A DNA stretch of 22,974 bases from NCBI GenBank assembly GCA_034687125.1, contig JAQGBZ010000652.1, positions 1 to 22,974 on the forward strand. Direction: 5' to 3'. Below, in pieces: positions 11,209-18,441 of this stretch. The translations under genes and the position numbers were made by a program. The notes beneath the pieces are model-generated. The model saw nothing but the letters and a program-made list of their open reading frames with translations. It did not search any database and was not told the origin of the DNA. The stretch's first letter is position 1; every line of letters begins with the position of its first letter. The stretch comes from Neelides folsomi. Lineage: Eukaryota > Arthropoda > Collembola > Neelipleona > Neelidae.

Positions 11209-12137
11209 CTTTATTAATTATTATTCACTAAATTATCTAATTACTAGAAACAAGGTTAGTTAAACTAAATGGATTTTATTCTTCAATTGTCAGAGTTTGT
11301 GAATTGAGTGCTGGGTGTGAGTCTTGTGAGGGATTTTGAGTGAACTGAAGGGATGGGAAATTTCCTGGTCTTGCGCTTTCCCTCTCGCCGCTGGAACTTT
11401 CCCCTTCTTTATAACGATGAGTTCGGAAAGGGGGAAAGTATTATGCCAAAGCGACCATAGGTCCATTCTTACATTATATCTTATATGTAGCATAACAATG
11501 AAAAGAAGAGTATCAATAGAACCAATGTGGAAAACATTGTGAGTGTCATAAAAGATTATGAACATAATTTGCGAATCTATTATTTTTAAACTATTCTGTA
11601 ATTTACAGATTAATTGAACGTATATAAAAGATTAAGATTTTTGACTAATATGATTACATTAATTACTGCTGTACTACTTAAATGTTTATTTGTACTTAAA
11701 TGTTTATCTGTACTACTTAAATGTAAAAAATTAATGTGGCGTGTATATATACAAGTTTTACTTTATTGGCTCAATTAATTAATGGCCAAAGGTAAATAAA
11801 CTTAAAAATATATAAAGTTCTTTAAATTTAATAGACATAAACTGCGGCTATAATCTATAATCTTTAATTAATTTAATTAATTTTATTCTATAAATCAAAA
11901 CATGGATTTTTATAGTATGTCTTGATTTGAATTAATTCAAATATGATTATGATTAAACAACTGCTTACAATCAATCTTTGATTAAACATTATAATATTAT
12001 GTATTTATTTATTTGTAAGCTACTAGATTTTGTTTACTAACAATAAGTATTGCACGTAAGTTTGTTTAAACTCCAATTAAAACTTGTTGGATTAAATTAT
12101 TTTAAATGTTCATAAGTTCATAAGTGGAGCATTTGAA
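11209..12137. other. Divergent intergenic region between TMC and the first CAP gene
   Basis: The part next to TMC (about 11280-11440) is notably GC-richer, as expected for promoter plus 5'UTR. A TATAAAG box lies on the minus strand at 11407-11413, about 200 bp upstream of the TMC ATG. Around 11665-11730 a short tandem pattern occurs, with TGTACTACTTAAATGTTTAT-like units repeated about three times. The last 150 bp before the CAP gene show CATAAGT repeated but no clear TATA box. No exons are seen. Confidence 0.45.
11407..11413 (-). promoter_or_regulatory. TATA box candidate for the TMC gene
   Basis: TATAAAG on the minus strand in a locally GC-rich stretch, upstream of the TMC start codon at 11208. 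A start site about 30 bp downstream would give a 5'UTR of roughly 170 nt. Confidence 0.4.
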
Positions 12138-12771
12138 ATGTTGAAGTATCTTTTCCTCTTATTTTTAGGCGTCGTAGCTTCTGACTATTGCAGTGATTCT
12201 TTACCCGAACATAATAAATACAGAGCTTTACACAAATCCCCGCCTTTGAAATGTAGCGCCGAGGTGAATAACCAAATACACTACTTCATTAATTATCATT
12301 TATTAAACGCAATTATCTTAACTAAATAGCTTAATATTCAAACTAATGCCTAAACATTTATAGATTTCTAAAGTAGCCCAAGAATATGCTGACAAACTCG
12401 CCGTGAATTGTGATTTTAAACACAGTGGGAATTCAAAATATGGAGAAAATTTGTACATGAATGGAGCATCATCAGAAGCTCCTACTGAATCAGCGTCAGC
12501 TATCAAATCCGTCAAGTCTTGGTACGACGAAGAAAAGTGTTACGATTATTCTAAGCCTGGATTCACATCTTGCAAGGCCACAACTGAATGTAAAAATTGC
12601 GTCGTTGGACATTTCACTGCCGTAGTATGGAAAAAGACGATTGAAATTGGAGTTGGAGCTGCGAAATGCAAAACGAAGCAGGGCAAGTTTTTCAAAACGG
12701 TCGTTGTTGCAAATTACAAAGAGCCGGGGAATAGTCAAGGACAATTTCCAGAGCAAGTTCTTAAGCCATAA
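12138..12771 (+). CDS. Secreted CAP/SCP-domain protein, copy 1
   Basis: Two exons, 12138-12263 and 12364-12771 (phase 0, 100-bp intron), encode 177 aa. Residues 1-15 form a signal peptide (MLKYLFLLFLGVVAS). The CAP fold markers are PEHNKYR near the N-terminus, GENLY, SWYDEE, the signature GHFTAVVWKKT and NYKEPGNSQGQF near the end. These supply the two His and two Glu of the CAP cavity. The layout resembles GAPR-1-type CAP proteins (VVWK, then GN.QGQF) but with an added signal peptide and about nine cysteines, including the cluster CKATTECKNC. It is secreted, and CAP members bind sterols or act extracellularly; the specific role is unknown. It lies directly upstream of its paralogue with the same exon lengths. 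Confidence 0.9.
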
Positions 12772-13318
12772 TACCTACATGTATTATTTTTTCAATATTG
12801 TTATATCTTATCTCTGTGATAAATAATAATTTTATTTTATATTAAAACAACAATCAACTATTCATTAAGATTATAAAAACCAATTCATTTATTGACACAT
12901 TCATATTATACTCGTAAATATTTATAACGTTATATTTTAATAATACTTAATTCGTGTATACATGTTGCATGCATAATTTAATATTTAAATAAATTTTTTA
13001 ATCCAAATCATAAAATACAATACGTGTGTTACATTTCCATAATTTTCTGACAAAATTTTTCTTTTCTGAAATATTATCATATGCATTATATATTATAAAT
13101 GTAATTATTTGTTAATAACTAATAAATATTTTTACTTCATTGAAAATTTAAATAAATAATTGAATTAAAATAGCAAAGGTCAGATTCCTATGTTAAAATA
13201 AATTTTAATCTAATGAATTATTTAAATTATAAATGTGATGAAATATTTAAATGTGTAACATCTGTCAATTTTAATTTGTTTGACTGTTAAATGATTCTTA
13301 TTTTAAATAAAAATGAAG
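12772..13318. other. Spacer between the two CAP genes
   Basis: Very AT-rich, about 550 bp, with no exon-like frame. No canonical AATAAA follows copy 1 closely; AATAAT variants occur near 12824. It ends at the TATA box of copy 2. Confidence 0.4.
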
Positions 13319-13326
13319 TATAAAAG
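13319..13326 (+). promoter_or_regulatory. TATA box of CAP copy 2
   Basis: TATAAAAG lies 43 bp upstream of the ATG at 13369, which predicts a very short 5'UTR of about 20 nt. Confidence 0.6.
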
Positions 13327-13368
13327 GCAGCTTAATATCCAAATCATAAACTTTAAAAATATCTAAAG

Positions 13369-14119
13369 ATGAAATTGTTTTTACTCTTTGCTTGCTTCGG
13401 TTTTGTCGCTTGTGATTTTTGCACCGATTCTCTCCCAGGACATAACAGTTTTAGGAAAGATCATCATGTTCCCCCTTTGACGTGCAATCCGATCGTAATT
13501 AATATACTTATCAGATTAAAATAATTATTTATTATATAACATTTTTAATTTTCAAAAATATTATTAAAATCACACCTACATTAACAGGGTGGACTTTAAA
13601 GTTCTCAGCTTTTGTAATTCACAATAATTTTTAATGCAGTGATTTTTAAGACCACCCTGTACAAGGTTGTTTAATTTTTACTAAATCTTTTTATTCTAAT
13701 CTATCCTTTAGATTTCCAAAGTCGCTCAAGACTTCGCTAACCAACTCGCAGAAACTTGTGATTTTAAACATTCTGGCAATCCCAATTATGGTGAAAATTT
13801 GTACATTGCTGGAAGCACAGTGGCAGCTCCAGCAGAAACAACTTGTGCAATCAATTCAGTAAAATCTTGGTATTCAGAAGTGAAATGCTACGACTTCGCA
13901 AATCCTGGATTTAATTCATGTTTGAAAACTCCCGAATGCCAAAACTGTGTCGTTGGGCATTTCACAGCTGTCGTATGGAAAAATACAACCGAAATCGGTG
14001 TTGGAGTTGCAAAATGCAAAGCAAAGTCTGATCAATATTACAAAACCATCGTCGTTGCAAATTACAAAGAAAAGGGAAATTTCATTGGCCAATTCCAAGA
14101 TCAAGTTCTTAAGCCTTAA
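13369..14119 (+). CDS. Secreted CAP/SCP-domain protein, copy 2
   Basis: Two exons, 13369-13494 and 13712-14119, encode 177 aa. Both exon lengths (126 and 408 nt) and the intron phase equal copy 1, so the pair is a tandem duplication. The signal peptide is MKLFLLFACFGFVAC. CAP markers are PGHNSFR, YGENLY, SWYSEVKCY, GHFTAVVWKNT and NYKEKGNFIGQF. By eye about two thirds of second-exon residues match copy 1, and both end in QVLKP. It has an extra cysteine (TTCAIN) absent from copy 1. The intron is longer than in copy 1 (217 versus 100 bp) because it holds a small mariner-like MITE. AATAAA at 14148-14153 is the poly(A) signal, only about 130 bp from the end of the convergent CRAL-TRIO gene. Confidence 0.9.
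13585..13659. mobile_element. Mariner-like MITE remnant in the CAP copy 2 intron
   Basis: A 75-bp stretch bounded by CAGGGTGGACTTTAAAG on the left and, inverted, CAGGGTGGTCTTAAAAA on the right. CAGGGTGG with a following C/T-rich/A-rich run is typical of Tc1/mariner terminal inverted repeats, and a TA flanks each end (with one extra A on the left). It has no coding capacity and sits wholly inside the intron, so splicing should be unaffected. Confidence 0.55.
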
Positions 14120-14291
14120 TTTCTTTAAATGTTCATTTCAACTTTACAATAAATTTTTAATATTAATAACCAAATAAAGTAATAAAGCAATCAATGCAAT
14201 ATAATTTATAATGCAAACATAATAAAAAGTACACCGAGCATGTTTACAAAAGTTTATCAAAAAAACTTTTTTAATAATTTTAATTTATTCA

Positions 14292-15693
14292 TTATTCGAT
14301 ATCTTGAAGAGGTTCGGGGATTGCCGACAATGGAATGAGTTCATGTATAGCTTTTTTCCATTCTTTCTTATCAGTTCCGAATACTTGAGTTTGAGCGACT
14401 GTTTTCTTTTTCACTACGCCACTCAAAGCTTTAGATAAAACATCTATAAATGTTGGTGCTGAAAATCATGTAATTTAGATTAATGATTTAGGTAAGTTTA
14501 TTTTTTTAGATATGTAGATAAATTTAGATAAACATTAAAAATAATAAAAGTTTCAGTATTAAATCTATTAGGTAAATCAGTTTTCAATATTACCATTAAT
14601 AATTATGTATTTTGAGTGCTGGGGATAATTTCTTTCTATTGTTGCAACAATTGTGACCATAAAGTTTAATGCTGATAAATTCATAAATAACATATTAGGT
14701 ATTTAATATTCAATTTTAATGATAAAAATAAAACTTTCATTTAAATAATAAATTTTAAGTAAAATAATTAAGATTATGTAAAATTCTCACTTCTAATTGA
14801 AGCAACTTGAGCTAAAGAAAACTCATTTAAGTCGCAAATGAGGATAAGTCGAGTTGCATTGGACTTTTTAATTTCTTTAATTGCAAGTTCGATTTTTGAA
14901 ATGATGAATTTGAACAATTCCTTTCTTTGCCCTGTAGCGACCATTGAACGAATATCCCATTTACCAACTTCAGCATAAACAACTAATGATTTATAAAACA
15001 AAATGGCTTCATGATTACAAAAAATTAATAAAGTAAACATATATTTATAAACAGAATAAAATTTAATTGTATTTAAACACTTATGACTGAATAATTTGTA
15101 AATTTATACTATAAATATCTGATTTGATCAATTTATAATAAGTAAATTATGCTTTATTCTGACCGGGTTCGCCTTCTTTTGAAAATCCAGTAAAATTAAA
15201 TGGGAAATCTTTTGGATCAAAAGGAGGTTTGAAATCAATAAGTTTTTCAATGTTATTGATTCTCCTCCAGATTAATGAATTCAAAATTGAATCCACGGTT
15301 TGATTCAAATTCATTTCGTCGCCTTAATAAAATATTATTTATTATATATACATTTTTATATATAAACTTAAGATATTTCTGTTTTATTGGCAACATTTTT
15401 TACTTTGGATCCATTTATGCAGAAACTCATCGGTCGTTTCTTTCAACCATTTTTGTACAAATTCTTTACTTTCCGTTCCATTTTTAATTCCCTCAATTAA
15501 CAACTGTTCCCTCAACTGAAAATAAAAATGTAATTAATTGTTGAAATTGTTTATTTCAACATCAAAATTAATAAATTTTACCAACTTTATTAAGAGTTTC
15601 TTTGTCTTCATTGGTGAGATCCTTTGTTTGACCAAATGCACAATTAGAAGAAAAAATAAGAGCAATAATAGTAATCATAAATAAATTGGCCAT
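14292..15693 (-). CDS. CRAL-TRIO (SEC14-like) lipid-binding protein with signal peptide
   Basis: Six exons in transcript order: 15586-15693, 15404-15515, 15164-15322, 14791-14982, 14594-14671 and 14292-14458. They join in frame to 271 aa. Donors at the first (GTTGGT) and third (GTCAGA) introns are weak, but family continuity supports both. The N-terminus MANLFMITIIALIFSSNCAFG is a clear signal peptide. CRAL-TRIO-N follows (LTNEDKETLNK-LREQL, FLHKWIQ). The lipid-binding domain shows FSKEGEPVVVYAEVGKWDIR, GQRKELFKFI, LILICDLNEFSL, NYPQHSKYIIINAPTF and VFGTDKKEW. In the family this fold carries a hydrophobic lipid between membranes. The terminal PxxxGG element is missing (IPEPLQDIE then stop), and there is no GOLD domain. 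Secretion is unusual for SEC14 proteins. Confidence 0.87.
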
Positions 15694-15942
15694 TTTATAA
15701 TAATTAAGTATTTAAAATAATAAAAGATTATTTTTAATTTGGTATGCTTATATTTTATTTTGGCTCAATTAACCAAAATCAAAGATCCAGTGTTTTTAAT
15801 GAATAAAATATTTTATTTCGAAGCAAAGGTTTAATACACTTTTAATACGTCACTCATGAGAATTTGCACCTAAACAAAATCATTTCCACCAATTATTCCT
15901 CTATAATTTATTCTTGTTAACATTGAATGCGACTTTACATGA

Positions 15943-16074
15943 TATAGAGAAAAGTGGACAAACTGGATTTTATTTAAATTCATTGATCTTCAGAAGGATA
16001 AAAAGTTCATTGCATTTAAGATTACTATTGAGAAAAGAAGTTTGAGGGACAAATACAAGAAGCTCGTAAAATTT
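15943..16074 (+). other. Lone 44-codon coding-like frame, possible gene fragment
   Basis: The frame is open between stops at 15940 and 16075, with no ATG at its start. It reads YREKWTNWILFKF and later EKRSLRDKYKKLVKF. The RSLRDKYKKL segment is reminiscent of the ends of Myb/SANT-like DNA-binding modules (R-x-x-R-D-x-Y-x-x-L), but this is weak. No flanking exons were found, so it is a relic or chance. Confidence 0.2.
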
Positions 16075-16260
16075 TGAAAATGTTTTATGGTTTTTTCGGT
16101 ATTTATTTTCATGGCCTCTGGATTTTGTTCAACTTAAAGATGAGACAATGGACAAAAAAGCAAAGCAAAGATTATTTGCAATGTTGTAGAATAGGATTTT
16201 TTTGGTAAAAGTTTGAAATAAAATTGAATAATGGTTTTCTCGATCATATGTTATTAAACT

Positions 16261-16296
16261 TAATAATATTGTATAATATAATATACAATATTATTA
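16261..16296. repeat. AT-rich palindrome, 14-bp perfect arms
   Basis: TAATAATATTGTAT and its exact reverse complement are separated by 8 bp. It could be a replication- or hairpin-prone AT palindrome, or chance in a very AT-rich spacer. Confidence 0.5.
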
Positions 16297-16694
16297 TCAT
16301 TAATATTATTGCATATTATTTGGATTGTATTGTTTATATTGTAATAAATGAATCATATGTAAGTACATAATACATAAAAGCTACATTGCATTTTTTAATT
16401 GTATTCTTTTATCAGCAATGTCTTGTATTGTTATTAATCTGGATTAGTGTTTCATTATATTTATCAGTATTTGTGATATCTTCCAAATAAAACTTTTCAA
16501 GTAAAATGAAAATGAAAAATAAAAGATCACAGATCACCAAGCTCATGGCTATTAAATGATAAAATTACATAATTGCAAATTATTTAACCAAATAAATTAT
16601 ATGTCCATGTGGATTGCATATATACTTACAGTAATAGTATAGGGGAAACTGAGTACAGTTGGCACAAAAAATTTTAAGGTTAATTTTAGAAGCT

Positions 16695-16827
16695 TTATGA
16701 TCATGGTCAGACAGTTTATGTAATAAACATGTTTAAACCTCGGATTAAGGGGAAATTAATATTTTAATAAATTTTGCAATTAATTAATCATACAAATTAT
16801 CACACAAGTTTCCACATATAAAATGGC
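16695..16827 (+). repeat. 133-bp direct repeat, copy 1 (promoter of first peritrophin gene)
   Basis: It differs from copy 2 at 17515-17647 at only two positions (131/133 identical), with an offset of exactly 820 bp. It contains AATAAA at 16722-16727 and ends on a TATA box at 16817-16823. Both copies break at the same points: the left edge is at TTATGATCATGG and the right edge just after the TATA box. Confidence 0.9.
16817..16823 (+). promoter_or_regulatory. TATA box of the first peritrophin gene
   Basis: TATAAAA lies 64 bp upstream of the ATG at 16887, giving a predicted 5'UTR of about 40 nt. It sits at the downstream end of the duplicated 133-bp segment. Confidence 0.6.
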
Positions 16828-16886
16828 AATTTTATTCGTTAAATCACAGTTAACTTTTAAACTTGATTTGAGAAGCAATATAGACA

Positions 16887-17302
16887 ATGAAGACTTTTGT
16901 CGCAATTGCCCTTATCGCCTTCGTGGCCCTTACCGGAGCTAACTCCATTGGTAAATTAAATACTTTTCACTTTTATTCAAATACAATAATTTTAAGAATA
17001 AATAATCAATTAACAATTAATTTTAAATTATAGGAAAACTTGAACAAACTCTTTCATCATCCTCCTCCTCAACCACCACTCCACCACCAATGATCGGGTG
17101 CGACAAGGACTTTGGCTGCGAGGACCTCCCCAACGGAGATTACAGAAATCCATGGGACAATGAGTGCAATTCATTCATTGCCTGCTCCAACGGACACATG
17201 TACGTCATGCCATGCTCAGATGGACTTGTCTTCGACCAAATGAACAACAAGTGTGTCTGGCCAAGTGATTTCGAATGTGAGCCATGTGACAAGGAAGAAT
17301 GA
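16887..17302 (+). CDS. Secreted single-domain chitin-binding (peritrophin-A/CBM14) protein
   Basis: Two exons, 16887-16950 and 17034-17302 (phase-1 intron), encode 110 aa. Exon 1 is almost exactly the signal peptide (MKTFVAIALIAFVALTGANS). Exon 2 starts with a Ser/Thr/Pro-rich linker (SSSSSSTTTPPP), a likely O-glycosylation stretch. One type-2 chitin-binding domain follows with its six cysteines: C at GCEDLPNG, NECNSF, IACSNG, MPCSDG, NKCVWP and FECEPC. The aromatic and Asp spacing (GDYRNPWDNEC, GLVFDQMNNKC) fits CBM14. It probably binds chitin in cuticle or peritrophic matrix. Codon use is richer in G/C than its surroundings. A poly(A) signal at 17542-17547 lies inside the second copy of the duplicated promoter segment. 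Confidence 0.92.
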
Positions 17303-17461
17303 AGAGAGGAAATCTTCGTCCATCTCCTCCATCTCCTCCCAAAACTTTCACTCTCCAAATTAATGAAGGGTTCTTGAACTTTTTATACTTATACATTTAT
17401 ATCAACAACAACGTATAGGTATGTAAATGTATGACTAGTTTCATTTCAATTCTATAACTCG

Positions 17462-17473
17462 CTCATGCATGAG
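17462..17473. repeat. 12-bp perfect palindrome
   Basis: CTCATGCATGAG, followed immediately by ATGCATGCAT, lies just before the large inverted repeat at 17484-17557. A regulatory site is possible but not shown. Confidence 0.4.
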
Positions 17474-17483
17474 AATGCATGCA

Positions 17484-17557
17484 TTTAAACATGTTTATTC
17501 CATAAACTGTCTGATTATGATCATGGTCAGACAGTTTATGTAATAAACATGTTTAAA
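17484..17557. repeat. Inverted repeat, 31-bp arms with 12-bp spacer
   Basis: The left arm 17484-17514 and right arm 17527-17557 are reverse complements at 30 of 31 positions. The spacer at 17515-17526 is TTATGATCATGG, itself partly palindromic (ATGATCAT). The right arm belongs to the duplicated 133-bp segment. The left arm has no counterpart next to copy 1. It can form a strong hairpin or cruciform in the transcript end of the first peritrophin gene. Confidence 0.9.
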
Positions 17558-17647
17558 CCTCGGATTAAGGGGAAATTGATATTTTAATAAATTTTGCAAT
17601 TAATTAATCATACAAATTATTACACAAGTTTCCACATATAAAATGGC
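17515..17647 (+). repeat. 133-bp direct repeat, copy 2
   Basis: Second copy of the segment at 16695-16827, with two substitutions. It holds a TATA box at 17637-17643 and an AATAAA at 17542-17547. It follows the first peritrophin gene and precedes the second chitin-binding exon, so it could serve as both 3' processing region and promoter. Confidence 0.9.
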
Positions 17648-17759
17648 TGTTTTGGCCATTTCACTCATTCCTAGTATTTGTTCATTATTTTATTTACAAA
17701 TGGAATTTTGAAATATTTTAATATTAATGTAAATAATAAAATTTTTCATTTTAAACAGA

Positions 17760-17988
17760 TGGATTGGAGACTATGCCTCAAACAACACCGCCACTACCGG
17801 AACCATGCTATAAAAGCTGCACAGGTGCACCAGACGGGAATTACCAAAATCCAAATGACCCAGAGTGCAATACTTATATGGCTTGCGTTTCGGGTACCAC
17901 GTACATTATGCCATGCCAAAATAATCTCGTCTTTAACCAAACTGAGAATAAGTGTCTCAGTGACTCAACATACTCCCTTTGCTCTTAG
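17760..17988 (+). CDS. Second chitin-binding (CBM14) exon; signal-peptide exon not found
   Basis: After a TTTTAAACAG acceptor, a phase-1 exon reads GLETMPQTTPPLPEP and then a complete six-cysteine chitin-binding domain: CTGAPDG, PECNTY, MACVSG, MPCQNN, NKCLSD and SLCS, then stop. It is clearly a paralogue of exon 2 of the preceding gene, including the Thr/Pro linker and intron phase. However, no signal-peptide exon follows its TATA box at 17637. The only ATG there (17643) overlaps the TATA box and would be upstream of the start site. It may be an alternative 3' exon spliced from the phase-1 donor at 16950, a gene with an unseen first exon, or a decaying duplicate. The frame itself is intact. 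AATAAA at 18144-18149 could end it. Confidence 0.6.
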
Positions 17989-18441
17989 AGTACATCTACA
18001 CAACTAGGTATACCATAAAATTATCCTGACCCTATTGAATTATCATATGTACCAAATGATTCAAATGACGATTATTGAAATATATAATTTTCCCCTTAAT
18101 TATACTTTATATTATATGTACTCCCGAAATAGATTTTGTGAAGAATAAATGTTCCATAAACTAAATCAAAGCAATTTATTTAATTAATATAAAATTTTAA
18201 ACTTTGAGACATTTCTTTATTGGATCGTTCATATATCATTCAAATGTGCCCAATTTTCAATATACCCATTTAAGGTTTAAAAATATGCCTCTTTTGGAAT
18301 TCAAACAGCCCACATTTTTCCACATGATGTTTACCCTTGCAAATCAACTAATATTATTTCTAAGTTATTTACGAAATTAATTCTGCATTTATTTGAGTAT
18401 TATTGGATTTATTATGTCTTTGTTAAAAAATCGACTTCATT
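17989..18441. other. Convergent 3' region of the second peritrophin unit and FAM20 gene
   Basis: AT-rich and without exon-like frames. The plus-strand poly(A) signal is at 18144-18149. TTTATT at 18388-18393 is the minus-strand signal for the FAM20 gene. Confidence 0.45.

Larger units (their letters stand above)
15694..16694. other. Intergenic region upstream of the CRAL-TRIO and first peritrophin genes
   Basis: Divergent upstream region. TATAAGC on the minus strand at 15746-15752 is a possible TATA box for the CRAL-TRIO gene. A coding-like frame at 15943-16074 and a palindrome at 16261-16296 are listed separately. The remainder is AT-rich with no recognised exon. Confidence 0.4.

Noticed and set aside
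11290..11565. Overlapping 91- and 68-codon frames on both strands upstream of TMC
   Set aside because: The region is GC-richer because it holds the TMC promoter and 5'UTR. The frames show no domain features.
16695..17647. The two 133-bp repeats as LTRs of a retroelement
   Set aside because: There is no TG...CA ends, no target-site duplication and no gag/pol. The interior is a peritrophin gene, so a tandem promoter duplication fits better.
17643..17711. ATG-led frame MAVLAISLIPSICS as signal peptide of the second chitin-binding unit
   Set aside because: The ATG overlaps the TATA box and would lie upstream of the expected transcription start. The frame reaches a stop unless a weak GTATTT donor at 17674 is used. 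Kept only as a remote option.
17678..18007. 109-codon frame MDWRLCLKQHRHYRN...
   Set aside because: It is the wrong frame of the second chitin-binding exon; the six-cysteine domain is in the other frame.
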